Assembly: GCF_001665235.1 (NCBI RefSeq)
Contig: NZ_LZSC01000028.1
Span: forward strand, 124,001-188,000
Source: Mycobacterium sp. 1100029.7
GTDB taxonomy: Bacteria; Actinomycetota; Actinomycetes; Mycobacteriales; Mycobacteriaceae
DNA length: 64,000 bases
Reading direction: 5' to 3'
Made by a program: the position numbers and the translations under genes. Of this stretch, positions 25,785-38,085 are shown one piece after another (the stretch's first letter is position 1; every line of letters starts with the position of its first letter). The notes beneath the pieces were generated by a model. That model saw only the letters and a list, made by a program, of their open reading frames with translations, made no database searches and was not told the origin of the DNA.

Positions 25785-28700
25785 TCAGACGGCGACATCA
25801 CGCTCACCGGCAAAGCCGGCGGCCAGTTCGGCCAGCTCCTGCGGGTCCGGCACCTCATCTGGGGTGACGGTGACGCCGGTGCGCACGTAGTGGAACGCGG
25901 TTCGTACCGCAGATTCCGGACATCCGGACAGCGCCGCCCAGGCCATCCGATAGACCGCCAGCTGAACGGCGGCCTGCCGCATCGCCTCGGTCCCGCGCGG
26001 CGGTTCGCCGGTTTTCCAGTCCACCACGGTAGCGCCGCCGTCGGGCTCGGCGAACACGGCGTCGATGCGGCCGCGCACCACGGTGTCGCCGATCGGCATC
26101 TCGAAGGGCACCTCGACGGCAATCGGTGTCCGGGCCGCCCACGGCGATCGGGTGAAGGCCGCCTGCAGCGCGGCCAGCTCGTCGGAGTTGCCGACCTCCG
26201 CGTCCGCCGCACCCGGCAGATCACCCAGATCGAATAGCCCCTCCGTTCCGTAGAACTGCTGCACCCAGGAGTGAAAGGCGTTGCCCAGCAGCGCGTGTGG
26301 ATCCGGGCGGGTCGGCAGGCGATGCACCAGCCGCTGCATCGCACCCTCGGGGTCGCGGGCCAGGTCCACCAGCCCGCTGACCGACAGCTGGCCGGGCCGG
26401 GCGTGGGCGGTCCGCCGTTCACTGCGGGCCCGCTCGGCCAGTAGCGCATCGACGTCGGTGACCCAGCCGTCGACGTCGGGGTGCAATTGCGCCGGGTCGG
26501 CCATGGCATCGGCCACCAGCGCCGCGCCCCGTTCGACGTCGCCGCGGCGTCCGGACAGCGGATCTGCCGGCCATATCGCCTCGACGATGTTGTCGCACAT
26601 CGGGTTTCGTTCACCGTCGGCGGGCGCGGGCGCCCACTGCTCCACCACCCCGCAGGGCGCGCCGGCCGCGACCGACCGGTCGATCACGTCTTTGAGCTCA
26701 CCCAGGAAATCCGACGGGCCGCGGGGTTTGATGCCGGTGGGACCCCAGTGGTGACCGGAAACCAGCAGGGTGTCCTCGGCCCGGGTGATGCCGACGTATA
26801 ACAGCCGGCGCTCCTCGTCGACGCGCCGCTGCTCGAGCTGACGGCGATGCTCGGCGATCTTGTCCGACAGCTGTTTTCGATTGGTGACGTCGGAAAGGTC
26901 CAGCACCGGGATACCCAGCGACCCGGCCGAAGCCCGGTCGCCGCGCAGCAGTGGCGGCAGCTCGGCGGCGTCGGTGAGCCAGCTGCTGCGCGAAGCGGTC
27001 GACGGAAACGTCCCGCCGGACAAGTGCGCCACCGCGACCACTTCCCACTCCAGACCCTTCGCCGAGTGCACGGTCAGCACCTGCACCCGGTCTTTCGCGA
27101 CCACCAATGAGGCTGGAGCCAAGCCATTTTCGACGACTTCGGCGGTGTCCAGGTAGGCCAGCAGACCCAGGACCGATGCGACCGCGGAAGCGCCTGCCGC
27201 GTCTGTTCGTTCCGCGTAGCCGGCGACCACATCGGCGAAGGCGTCCAGGTGTTCGGCACCGGCCCAGCCGGCGTGCCCCGCGGCGGCGCGGACTTCGCAG
27301 TCGAGTCCGAGCAGCCGCCGCACTTCAGCGACGAGGTCAGGCAGCGAATCACCGAGGTGGCCCCGCAGCAGGCTCAGCTCGCCGGCCAGCGCTGCGATGC
27401 GTTGTTGTCCTGCAACCGAATACGCGCTGGCCGGTCCGGGGTCGTCGATGGCGTCGGCCAGACAAGCGGTGTCGGCGTCAGCACCGGCCGCCATCGCGAT
27501 GGACCGGGCGGATGCGTCCGTCACGCGTCCCGCACCGAGGGCACGGGCACGCTGCCAGAGCGCGGCGATGTCGCGGCCGCCGAGGCGCCACCGCGGACCG
27601 GTCAGCACCCGCATCGCCGCGGCGCCGGCCGTGGGATCGGCGACCAGACGCAACATGGCCACCAGCTCCGCGACCTCCGGTACAGACAACAACCCGGCCA
27701 GCCCGACAACTTCGACCGGAAGCCCCCGCGCCCGAAGCGCATCGGCGATGGGCGCGGCGTCGGCGTTGCGGCGCACCAGCACCGCGGCGGTCGGCGGGCT
27801 GACACCGTCGGCCGCGGCCCGCTGATAGTGCTCCTGCAGGTGGTCGGCGATCCAGTCGCGCTCGGCCTGGGCGTCGGCGAGCAGCGCGGCCCGCACCGTG
27901 CCGGCCGGAGCATCCGGGCGGGGCCGCAACGCGTGAACGGCCACGGACCGGCGTCGCGCCTCGGCCGAGATGGCGTTGGCGATGTGCAGCGCGCTGGGCG
28001 GGTTGCGCCAGCTGGTTCGCAGTTCCAGCACCGGCGCGGGCGTGCCGTCGGACCGGGGGAAGTCGGTGGTGAACCGGGGCAGGTTGGTCGCCGAGGCGCC
28101 GCGCCAGCCGTAGATGGACTGAATCGGATCGCCGACGGCCGTCAACGCCAGCCCCTCGTCGATCCCGCCGCCGAACAGCGCCGACAACGCGACCCGCTGG
28201 GCGTGGCCGGTGTCCTGGTACTCGTCGAGCAGGACCACCCGATAGCGGCTCCGGAGGTCCTCTCCGACTTGCGGGAAATTCGCGGCAAGCCGGGCCGCCG
28301 AGGCCATCTGCACGCCGAAGTCCATGACCTTCGCGCTGCGCATGCGCTCCTGCAGCGCGTCGATCAACGGCACCAGTTCGGTGCGCTCGGTCTGCGCGGC
28401 CAGCAGCCGCAACAGCCATTGGCTCGGGCCGCGATCGCGTTGGTACGGGCCGGCGGGCAGGGCGTGCACCAACCGCTCCAGCTCGAGGTGGGTGTCGCGG
28501 AGCTGGTCGGTATCCACCAGATGCTCGGTCAGCTGGCCCCACAGTCGCAGCACCATCGAGGTGACCGCGGCCGGCGTCTTGTCGATGTGCAGTGCGCCGT
28601 CGTAGCCGGTGACCACGTCGAAGGCCAGTTGCCATAATTCGGTCTCGCTGAGCAGCCGGGTGTCGGGCTCGACGGGCAGCAGCAGGCCGTAGTCGCGCAG

Positions 28701-29054
28701 CAGTGAGCCGGCGAACGCGTGGTAGGTGCTGACCGTCGGTGCGCCCTCCGACTCGGGAGCACCCACGCCCAGCCCGACACCGGCCAACCGGGACAGCCGG
28801 GACCGCACCCGGCGCAGCAGTTGACCGGCGGCCTTGCGGGTGAACGTCAATCCGAGGACCTGGCCGGGGTCGGCGTAGCCGTTGGCGACCAGCCACACCA
28901 CCCGGGCGGCCATCGTCTCGGTCTTGCCCGCACCGGCACCCGCGATCACGACGAGCGGACCGGGCGGCGCGGCGATCACCGCGGCCTGCTCGACGGTAGG
29001 CGGGAAAAGCCCCAGCGCCGAAGCTAATTCGCTCGGGCTGTAGCGCGGGTTCAT
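25785..29054 (-). CDS. adnB: ATP-dependent helicase-nuclease AdnB subunit
   Basis: 1089 residues. N-terminal UvrD-like motor: Walker A GAGAGKT (39-45), VLLDEYQDTGHAQRV, AVGDPIQSIYGWRGA, VHSAKGLEW and YVGITRAED. C-terminal RecB-family nuclease with ATVVDWKTGEPPRGTEAM (Asp-x-Lys) and LAVYRMAW. AdnAB resects double-strand-break ends in mycobacteria; the AdnB motor drives translocation. Its ATG overlaps adnA's stop (ATGA). Rv3201c orthologue. Confidence 0.95.
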   Translation of the reverse strand: MNPRYSPSELASALGLFPPTVEQAAVIAAPPGPLVVIAGAGAGKTETMAARVVWLVANGYADPGQVLGLTFTRKAAGQLLRRVRSRLSRLAGVGLGVGAPESEGAPTVSTYHAFAGSLLRDYGLLLPVEPDTRLLSETELWQLAFDVVTGYDGALHIDKTPAAVTSMVLRLWGQLTEHLVDTDQLRDTHLELERLVHALPAGPYQRDRGPSQWLLRLLAAQTERTELVPLIDALQERMRSAKVMDFGVQMASAARLAANFPQVGEDLRSRYRVVLLDEYQDTGHAQRVALSALFGGGIDEGLALTAVGDPIQSIYGWRGASATNLPRFTTDFPRSDGTPAPVLELRTSWRNPPSALHIANAISAEARRRSVAVHALRPRPDAPAGTVRAALLADAQAERDWIADHLQEHYQRAAADGVSPPTAAVLVRRNADAAPIADALRARGLPVEVVGLAGLLSVPEVAELVAMLRLVADPTAGAAAMRVLTGPRWRLGGRDIAALWQRARALGAGRVTDASARSIAMAAGADADTACLADAIDDPGPASAYSVAGQQRIAALAGELSLLRGHLGDSLPDLVAEVRRLLGLDCEVRAAAGHAGWAGAEHLDAFADVVAGYAERTDAAGASAVASVLGLLAYLDTAEVVENGLAPASLVVAKDRVQVLTVHSAKGLEWEVVAVAHLSGGTFPSTASRSSWLTDAAELPPLLRGDRASAGSLGIPVLDLSDVTNRKQLSDKIAEHRRQLEQRRVDEERRLLYVGITRAEDTLLVSGHHWGPTGIKPRGPSDFLGELKDVIDRSVAAGAPCGVVEQWAPAPADGERNPMCDNIVEAIWPADPLSGRRGDVERGAALVADAMADPAQLHPDVDGWVTDVDALLAERARSERRTAHARPGQLSVSGLVDLARDPEGAMQRLVHRLPTRPDPHALLGNAFHSWVQQFYGTEGLFDLGDLPGAADAEVGNSDELAALQAAFTRSPWAARTPIAVEVPFEMPIGDTVVRGRIDAVFAEPDGGATVVDWKTGEPPRGTEAMRQAAVQLAVYRMAWAALSGCPESAVRTAFHYVRTGVTVTPDEVPDPQELAELAAGFAGERDVAV

Positions 29055-32000
29055 CGGGTGGTCCCGTCGAGATGGGCCGGGCACGACGGCCGCAACGGGC
29101 AGTGCGAGCAGCCTTCGTTGCGCCGGGCGACGAATTGCGGCCCGGCGGTCGCGCCGGCCGCCTGCCTGACGAGAGCACGCCACTCGTCACGCACGGCCGG
29201 CGTCAACGGGTCCTGCTCGCGAACGGTGGCGCCGGCCGCCCCGGTCTTCCCGATGTAGACCAGCCGCGCCCCGCCGGGCTCGTCCCCGTCGGCCATCAAT
29301 CCTTCGGCGACGGCGAGCTGGTACATCGCCAGCTGAGCGTGTTGTTGGGCGTCGTCCTTGCTGACCGGCGACTTACCGGTTTTCACGTCGACGATCACCA
29401 GCCGTCCGGCCGCATCGCGCTCGAGCCGGTCGACCCGGCCGCGCAACCGCACTTCCGCACCGCCCTCGCCCGCGCTCGCCAGCACTCCGTCGACGTCGAC
29501 CTCGACGCCGACCTCCCGCAGCTCGCCGCGAGTCTGGGTGCGCCACTCGACGAAGGCCTCGATCATCGCGCGGTGCCGCGTCAGCTCGTTGGCCGAATGC
29601 CATCCGGAATCGAAAGGCAGGTGCTGCCAGGCCTGTTCCAGTTCGGTCAGCAGCTGCTCTTTACTCTTGCCCGACTCGGCGATCAACGCGTGCAGCACTG
29701 AGCCGATGGTGGACCGCAACTCGCGCGGGTCGGTTCCGCCGTGGCGTTCCACCAGCCAGCGCAGCGGGCAGTCGTTGAGAGTTTGCAGCGTCGACGGGGT
29801 CAAGGTGACGGCATCAGTGGCTTCACAGAGCGGATCACTGGTGCTGACCTTGGTCAGGCCGTGCCATCCCGACGGGTCGGCACCGGGCACCCCCGCAGCC
29901 GCCAGCCGCGCCAATTGTGTTGCCGCACAACGACGAGCCGCCTCGTCAACGGCGCCGCTGGAGGCGCAGACAACACCGCGCAACCGGCCGACCAGCGCCG
30001 CCGACGACAACACTCGCGGTGACGAAACAGGCTGCAGGGCAACGTCGTCGACATCATCGCCGGCCCACTGGGCGACCTCGTAGAAGAACGGCGACGGCAG
30101 CGCGGCGCCTTGGTCTGCACTGCCGGTGTCGCTGTCGACGGCGGTCACCAGCAGTCGGCGCCGGGCCCGGCCCATCGCGGCGATCAGCAGCCTGCGCTCC
30201 TCGGCCAGCAGCGGTGCGCGCACCGAGGCGTCAGCGCCGACGCCGTCCATGACGTCGAGTAGCCGTTGCGTGCCCAGTACGCCGCCGCGCGGAACGGTGT
30301 TGGGCCACAAGCCATCCTGCAGACCGGCGATGACCACGAAATCCCATTCGCGTCCCAGCGCGGCGTGCGCGCTGAGTACCCGGACCTGCTCGGCGGTGGC
30401 CGCCGACTCGGTCTTGACGCCGGGCACCTGTAGCGCCGCGACGTGGTCGATGAGGCCGCGAAGCGACGCTCCGGAGGTGCGGGACACGTATTGATCGGTG
30501 ACGTCGAACAGCGCGGTGACCGCGTCGAGGTCCCTGCCGGCCTGGGCGCCGGCGGTGCCCCCGCGCTCGCTCGCCGTCAACCAGCGTCGCTGCAGACCGG
30601 ATCGATGCCATGCCGCCCACAGGGTGTAGCGCGGATCTTCGCCCGCGCGGTGACAGCGTTGGGCAGCGTCCAGGACCGCACGCACCCGCTGCAACGCTCG
30701 GGAACCGGACGGCGGCGCACCGGCGCCCAGCGCAGCCACCAACAGATCACCGAAATCGGTTGCAGCAGGCCCTTCTTCGCCGCGCATCAGCACACGCCGC
30801 AGCTGCCGCAGCGAAACCGGGTCGACGCGGCCGATGGGCCCGGTCAGCAACGCCAGCGCCTGGTCGCCGTCGAGACCTTCGGCGGTGGCCGCCAGCACCG
30901 TGAGCAACGCCCGCGTGGCGGGCTCGTCGGCCAACGACCCGCTGACCGCCGGTGCGGCCACCGGCACCCCCGCGGCCGCCAGTGCCCGCGGCAACCGGGA
31001 CCCCGCGCGCGGCACCGACCGCACGATCACCGCCATCTGCGACCACGGCACCTCGTCGACCAGGTGCGCCCGCCGGAGCGCGTCGGCGATCAACGCGGCC
31101 TCGGCGTGTGCGGAGGCGGCCAAGCGCGCGGTGACCGATCCCTCCTCGTCGCCGGTGCCGTCGATGTTCCTGCCGGCGCTGGCGCCCGGGAGCCGTTGTG
31201 CGATGCCGCTCACGACGCGCGCCACCGCCGGCGCGCACCGATGCGACGTCGTCAGCGTCACCGACGGCGAATCGCCGTCCAGCAGCCCGGCCGGCCCGCC
31301 GCCGCGGAACCCGAACACCGCCTGATTGGGATCCCCGGCCACCAGCGCCAGTTCGCTCCCCGCCGCCAGCACCCGGGCCAGCCGCGCTGCCTGCGGGTCG
31401 AGTTGCTGGGCGTCGTCGATCAACAGCACCCGCACCCGGGCCCGCTCGGCGACCAACAGCTCGGCGTCGACCGCGAACGCCTCCAGGGCGGCACCCACGA
31501 GTTCGGCGGCTCCCAGCGCCGGCGTCGTCGCCTGCGGAGCCGCGGTGCCGACCGCGGCGCGCAGCAGCATCACCTGTTCGTACTGTTGCGCGAATCGGCC
31601 CGCCGCCACCCACTCCGGCCGGCGGCTCTGACGCCCGAGACGCTGCAGCTCCTGCGGGTCGACACCGCGTTCCGCGCAGCGCGCCAACAGGTTTCGCAGT
31701 TCGGTGGCGAACCCGGCGGTGCTCAGCGCGGGCCGCAGATGTGCGGGCCACCCGGTGGCGCCGTCCTCGAGATCACCGGCCAACAGTTCGCGGATGATGG
31801 CGTCCTGTTCGGCGCTGGTGACCAGGCGCGGCGGCGCGTCGCCGGCACGCTCGGCCGCACGGCGCAGCACCGCGTAGGCGTAGCTGTGCACACTGCGCAC
31901 CAACGGCTCGCGGACCGCGGCGGAGTCCTGCCCGGTCGCCCGCAGCAACGCCATGGTCAACGCGCTGCGCTCGGCCATCCCGATGCGGCCCGAACCGGTA

Positions 32001-32164
32001 AGCAGCAGAACCGATTCCGGATCGACACCGGCGTCGACCTGCGCAACGGCGGCATCGACCAGCAGGCTGCTCTTGCCGGTGCCCGGGCCGCCGAGGATGC
32101 GCAGCAGGCCTCGTGCGCCCGGCGCCAGCACGGCATCCGCCTCGGCACCCCAGGTCAATGACAT
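29051..32164 (-). CDS. adnA: ATP-dependent helicase-nuclease AdnA subunit
   Basis: 1037 residues. Motor domain with GGPGTGKS (25-32), VLLIDDAQQLDPQAA, VAGDPNQAVFGFRGG and LSAHAALGREW. The C-terminal nuclease has LVIVDVKTGKSPVSKDDAQ and a cysteine cluster CSHCPLRPSCP that likely pins an Fe-S or zinc site, as in AddB/AdnA. Partner of AdnB; first gene of the pair. Divergent from lipV. Rv3202c orthologue. Confidence 0.94.
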   Translation of the reverse strand: MSLTWGAEADAVLAPGARGLLRILGGPGTGKSSLLVDAAVAQVDAGVDPESVLLLTGSGRIGMAERSALTMALLRATGQDSAAVREPLVRSVHSYAYAVLRRAAERAGDAPPRLVTSAEQDAIIRELLAGDLEDGATGWPAHLRPALSTAGFATELRNLLARCAERGVDPQELQRLGRQSRRPEWVAAGRFAQQYEQVMLLRAAVGTAAPQATTPALGAAELVGAALEAFAVDAELLVAERARVRVLLIDDAQQLDPQAARLARVLAAGSELALVAGDPNQAVFGFRGGGPAGLLDGDSPSVTLTTSHRCAPAVARVVSGIAQRLPGASAGRNIDGTGDEEGSVTARLAASAHAEAALIADALRRAHLVDEVPWSQMAVIVRSVPRAGSRLPRALAAAGVPVAAPAVSGSLADEPATRALLTVLAATAEGLDGDQALALLTGPIGRVDPVSLRQLRRVLMRGEEGPAATDFGDLLVAALGAGAPPSGSRALQRVRAVLDAAQRCHRAGEDPRYTLWAAWHRSGLQRRWLTASERGGTAGAQAGRDLDAVTALFDVTDQYVSRTSGASLRGLIDHVAALQVPGVKTESAATAEQVRVLSAHAALGREWDFVVIAGLQDGLWPNTVPRGGVLGTQRLLDVMDGVGADASVRAPLLAEERRLLIAAMGRARRRLLVTAVDSDTGSADQGAALPSPFFYEVAQWAGDDVDDVALQPVSSPRVLSSAALVGRLRGVVCASSGAVDEAARRCAATQLARLAAAGVPGADPSGWHGLTKVSTSDPLCEATDAVTLTPSTLQTLNDCPLRWLVERHGGTDPRELRSTIGSVLHALIAESGKSKEQLLTELEQAWQHLPFDSGWHSANELTRHRAMIEAFVEWRTQTRGELREVGVEVDVDGVLASAGEGGAEVRLRGRVDRLERDAAGRLVIVDVKTGKSPVSKDDAQQHAQLAMYQLAVAEGLMADGDEPGGARLVYIGKTGAAGATVREQDPLTPAVRDEWRALVRQAAGATAGPQFVARRNEGCSHCPLRPSCPAHLDGTTR

Positions 32165-32244
32165 ATCGGCATCAGACCACGAGGGTCTGACAAGTCGATC
32201 CGGCTCCGACCGGGGTCGTCGGGCCGGCCTGGCATCATCGACGC

Positions 32245-33030
32245 GTGACCACCGATCTTCACGTGCACCGGTTCGGTCCGGAAGGCCCGGCGCAATTGCT
32301 CGCCCTCCACGGGCTCACCGGCCACGGGCAGCGCTGGCAACAGCTGAGCGACCAGCTGCCCGAAATCGCCATCGCCGCCCCGGATCTGCTGGGCCACGGC
32401 AGGTCCTCCTGGGCGGCGCCGTGGAGCATCGACGCCAATGTCGCCGCGCTGGCTGCACTGCTCGACGGGGTCGAGCAGGATCCGGTACTGGTTGTCGGGC
32501 ACTCGTTCGGCGGTGGGTTGGCGATGCACCTGGCCGCGGTGCGGCCGGATCTGGTGGCGGCGCTGCTGCTGCTCGACCCGGCGGTCGGTCTGGACGGCGG
32601 CTGGATGGCCGACATCGCCGAGGCGATGTTCGCCTCGCCCGATTACCCGGATCCCGCCGAAGCGCGCGCGGAAAAGGCCATGGGTTCGTGGTCGGACGTG
32701 GATCCGGGCGTGCTCGACGCCGAACTCGACGAGCATCTGATCCAGCTTCCCAGCGGTCGCTACGGCTGGCGGGTCAGGGTGCCGGCGATGATCTCCTATT
32801 GGAGTGAAATGGCCCGGCCCGCCGTGCTTCCGCCGCCCGGTACGCCGACCATTTTGGTGCGTGCGGCGTGGACCACGCCGCCGTACGTTGGGGACGCATT
32901 GGTCGGCGGCCTGCGGGAACGCCTGGGATCAGACTTCGAGTTGCTGACGTTCGAGTGCAACCACATGGTGCCGAACGCGAAGCCGGCCGAGGTGGCCGCG
33001 TTGATTCGTAAGCAGTTTCAGGCGCGCTGA
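32245..33030 (+). CDS. lipV: LipV-like alpha/beta hydrolase
   Basis: 261 residues. Oxyanion HGLTGHG, nucleophile Ser87 in VVGHSFGGG and His in ECNHMVPN; the acid residue is less certain. A typical soluble carboxylesterase/lipase fold with GTG start. Position matches Rv3203 (LipV), though this protein is longer than the annotated M. tuberculosis one. Followed after two bases by the alkyltransferase-like gene. Confidence 0.88.
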   Translation: MTTDLHVHRFGPEGPAQLLALHGLTGHGQRWQQLSDQLPEIAIAAPDLLGHGRSSWAAPWSIDANVAALAALLDGVEQDPVLVVGHSFGGGLAMHLAAVRPDLVAALLLLDPAVGLDGGWMADIAEAMFASPDYPDPAEARAEKAMGSWSDVDPGVLDAELDEHLIQLPSGRYGWRVRVPAMISYWSEMARPAVLPPPGTPTILVRAAWTTPPYVGDALVGGLRERLGSDFELLTFECNHMVPNAKPAEVAALIRKQFQAR

Positions 33031-33032
33031 CC

Positions 33033-33338
33033 GTGGCGCCGGTGACCGACGAACAGGTCGAACGGGTGCGGGACCTGGTGGCCGCCATTCCTTCCGGCCG
33101 GGTCTGCACCTACGGCGACATCGCCGCTGTCGCAGGGCTTTCCAGCCCGCGCATCGTCGGCTGGATCATGCGCACCGACTCCTCGGACCTGCCCTGGCAT
33201 CGGGTGATCACGGCGTCCGGGCGCCCGGCGCAGCATTTGACCAGCCGGCAACTGGAACTGCTTCGCGCCGAGGGCGTTCTCGCGAAGGACGGCAGAATCG
33301 CGCTGAGCGAAGTGCGTTACGCGTTTCCGCCGGACTAG
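33033..33338 (+). CDS. Alkyltransferase-like protein (ATL, catalytic Cys replaced by Trp)
   Basis: 101 residues with the C-terminal domain fold of O6-alkylguanine alkyltransferase: TYGDIAAVAGL, RIVGWIMR and the active-site motif reading PWHRV (Trp55) instead of PCHRV. ATL proteins bind O6-alkylguanine without transferring the group and hand the lesion to nucleotide excision repair. GTG start two bases after the lipV stop. Matches Rv3204. Confidence 0.9.
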   Translation: MAPVTDEQVERVRDLVAAIPSGRVCTYGDIAAVAGLSSPRIVGWIMRTDSSDLPWHRVITASGRPAQHLTSRQLELLRAEGVLAKDGRIALSEVRYAFPPD

Positions 33339-34189
33339 AGGATCAGCCGGATCAGGGCCGCGGTACGGGCCAGACCGGGGAACGCCTCGGCGGTCGAGCG
33401 CGGGTGCAGCGCATGCACGGCGAGGCGGAACATCAACGCGCGCAACAACATCTGCGGCCACTCCGGCAACGCGTTCCAGCGCTCTATCAGGCCGTCGTCG
33501 GCCTCGCCCCAGGACAACGCATCGACGACGACCACTCCGGCGGCCCAGGACGCGGGCCGCCAGTACGGCGTGACGTCGGTGATGCCTGGTGCGGCGGTGC
33601 CGATGAAAAGCACTGTGCCGTAAAGGTCCCCGTGCACCAGCTGGTTAGGGCTCTTGGTCGGCTTGCGCAGCGTCGCGAGCTGGTTGATCAGTTCTACCGA
33701 CCGTTCGGCATCGGCGCTCGGCGGGGCGGTGCGCGCGCCCGGGGGGATCGACTGCAGCGGCCGCTCTTCCCAGGCGGAGCGGTCGGCGGCGATGAACACG
33801 TCGACGTCCGACCACGGCGTGGTCGGTCCCTGCGTCAGGAATCGGGGGCGTTCGAGTTTGCCGGTGGCTTCGTGCAGCCGTACCGCGGCCGAGACGACTT
33901 CGTCGTGGCGCGGCTCCGGTGTGCCGGCAACGAAGGTGTCCGCACGCCATCCGGAGACCACGTAGCGGCCGTCGGTCGAGCGGACCGGCCGGGCAAGTCG
34001 CACGCCGTCGACGAACAGCGTTTCGCGTACTCGCGCAGACCAGGCCGCGCGCGCGTGGTCGGCCACGACCGATAGGACGACCTCGCCGCAGCGCCAGCCG
34101 CCCTCCCAGCTGACCCCGAGGGCGATGGGCGTGACCCCGGCCAAACCGAACGCCGAAAGCACGTGCTCCGGCGGCGGTTCGAGACTCAC
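33335..34189 (-). CDS. Actinobacterial protein with aminoglycoside-phosphotransferase-like fold
   Basis: 284 residues, TIGR02569-like. A kinase/APH-like pattern is visible: LVHGDLYGTVLF (HxD loop) and ITDVTPYWRPASW in place of the usual DFE loop. The N-lobe lysine is not obvious, so activity is doubtful. Convergent with the ATL gene (stops overlap by 4). GTG start. Rv3205c-like; function unknown. Confidence 0.8.
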   Translation of the reverse strand: MSLEPPPEHVLSAFGLAGVTPIALGVSWEGGWRCGEVVLSVVADHARAAWSARVRETLFVDGVRLARPVRSTDGRYVVSGWRADTFVAGTPEPRHDEVVSAAVRLHEATGKLERPRFLTQGPTTPWSDVDVFIAADRSAWEERPLQSIPPGARTAPPSADAERSVELINQLATLRKPTKSPNQLVHGDLYGTVLFIGTAAPGITDVTPYWRPASWAAGVVVVDALSWGEADDGLIERWNALPEWPQMLLRALMFRLAVHALHPRSTAEAFPGLARTAALIRLIL

Positions 34190-34205
34190 GGGGGTTAGCC
34201 TAGCC

Positions 34206-34402
34206 GGGCGACAATGCGCGTCGTTACGACGCGCTGAGGAGTCCGGCAATCAGCCCGAGCGGGCGACAATGCGCGTCGTTACGACGCGCTGAGGAGTCCG
34301 GCAATCAGCCCGAGCCGGGCGACAATGCGCGTCGTAACGACGCGCTGAGGAGCCCGGCAATCAGCCCGAGCGGGCGACAATGCGGGCCCGCACGACGCGC
34401 TT
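34206..34402. repeat. Tandem 55-bp repeat with an internal 19-bp palindrome
   Basis: Three near-identical 55-bp copies start at 34206, 34261 and 34317 (one extra C between copies 2 and 3). A partial fourth copy from 34372 runs into the moeZ stop. Each full copy contains the palindrome GCGCGTCGTTACGACGCGC (34216, 34271, 34327), with the centre T changed to A in copy 3. The partial copy keeps the right arm and has GCGGGCCCGC on the left. It fills the gap between moeZ and the APH-like gene on the minus strand and holds no gene. Confidence 0.9.
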
Positions 34403-35594
34403 AGTACATCACCATGTCGGGCTGCATCTGCTGGGCCCACGCCACGATTCCGCCCTGCAGGTGCACGGCGTCGGAAAATCCGGCCCTTTTCACCGCGGCC
34501 AGCGCCTCAGCCGAGCGCACGCCCGTCTTGCAGTACAGCACCGCCTTGCGGTCGTGCGGCAGCTTTGCCAGACCCTCGCCGGTACTGATCAACGACTTCG
34601 GGATCAGCTGGGCGCCGTCGATGTGGTTGATGTCCCATTCGACCGGCTCGCGGACGTCGATGAGGGCCAACTTCTTGCCGGAGTCCAGCAGCTCGCGCAG
34701 CTCCTTCGGGGTGATGGTCGACCCGGTGGCCGCCGCGGCCCCGTCCTGCGACACCTCCCCGCAAAACGCCTCGTAATCGACCAGCTCGGTGATCTTCGGC
34801 GTCGACGGATCCTTACGGATCTTGATCGTGCGGTAACTCATTTCCAGCGCGTCGTAGATCATCAGCCGGCCCAGCAGCGACTCCCCGATGCCGGTGATCA
34901 GCTTGATCGTCTCGGTGCCCATCACCGATGCGATGGACGCGCAGATGATGCCCAGCACGCCTCCCTCGGCACACGACGGAACCAAGCCGGGCGGCGGCGG
35001 CTCCGGATACAGGTCGCGGTAATTCAGACCGCGCTCATTCCCGCCCTCATCGGCCGGGGCGTCCTCCCAGAACACCGAAACCTGGCCTTCGAAGCGGTAG
35101 ATCGACCCCCACACGTACGGCTTACCCGCCAGCACCGCGGCATCGTTGACCAGATAACGGGTGGCGAAGTTGTCGGTGCCGTCGACGATCAGGTCGTAAT
35201 GGGCGAACAGGTCGACGGCGTTGTCAGCTTCCAGTCGCACCTCGTGCAGGCGCACATCGATCAGCGGGTTGATCGCGAGGATCGAGTCGCGCGCCGACTG
35301 CGCCTTGGAGCGTCCGACGTCGGCGGTGCCGTGGATGATCTGACGCTGCAGGTTCGACTCGTCGACGATGTCGAAGTCGACGATCCCGATCGTCCCGACG
35401 CCCGCCGCGGCCAGATACAGCAGCGCGGGTGCGCCCAATCCGCCGGCGCCGATCACCAGCACCCGGGCGTTCTTCAGCCGCTTCTGACCGTCGACCCCCA
35501 GGTCGGGAATGATCAGGTGACGGCTGTAGCGCGCCACTTCGTCGCGGCTCAGCTCGGCGGCGGGCTCTACCAGTGGCGGCAACGATGTGGACAC
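34401..35594 (-). CDS. moeZ: Adenylyltransferase/sulfurtransferase MoeZ (MoeB1)
   Basis: 397 residues. The E1-like Rossmann adenylation domain has GAGGLGA (49-55), VDESNLQRQIIH and DGTDNFATRYLVND, with a Cys in SCAEGGVLGIICASI. The C-terminal rhodanese domain (residues about 295-390) has the active loop YCKTGVRS. It adenylates the C-terminal Gly of ThiS/MoaD-like carriers and loads sulfur for molybdopterin, thiamine or cysteine routes. Rv3206c orthologue. Confidence 0.94.
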   Translation of the reverse strand: MSTSLPPLVEPAAELSRDEVARYSRHLIIPDLGVDGQKRLKNARVLVIGAGGLGAPALLYLAAAGVGTIGIVDFDIVDESNLQRQIIHGTADVGRSKAQSARDSILAINPLIDVRLHEVRLEADNAVDLFAHYDLIVDGTDNFATRYLVNDAAVLAGKPYVWGSIYRFEGQVSVFWEDAPADEGGNERGLNYRDLYPEPPPPGLVPSCAEGGVLGIICASIASVMGTETIKLITGIGESLLGRLMIYDALEMSYRTIKIRKDPSTPKITELVDYEAFCGEVSQDGAAAATGSTITPKELRELLDSGKKLALIDVREPVEWDINHIDGAQLIPKSLISTGEGLAKLPHDRKAVLYCKTGVRSAEALAAVKRAGFSDAVHLQGGIVAWAQQMQPDMVMY

Positions 35595-35681
35595 CGAAAT
35601 CTCCTCGGTCGACTTCGCGACTCAACTGCTACTAGTCAACGCTTCAATCGCCGCGATTGCTTCCCCTTTCGGGGCTCGCCG

Positions 35682-37853
<2,172 letters not shown>

Positions 37854-38085
37854 GATGGCCCCTTCCGTTGATATTCCGTCGCAGGCGTGTCAGCTGCAGG
37901 CTAGTGGACGCCGCGGGTGCGCTGGTCACCGGCGCGAGTTCGCGGTAAGCGAAACCAATTTTCAACGACAGATAACGATTGGCTCCCAGCTGGGTCAAGG
38001 TGGCGCGCACGGCGGTTCTCGGCACCGCCCCGTCAGTAACATCGGCCTCATCAGAAACACGCTTGATGATCGCGTCGGCCTAGAC

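Noticed and set aside
34206-34402. CRISPR array
   Set aside because: Repeats are directly adjacent with no unique spacers and no cas genes; tandem repeat instead.
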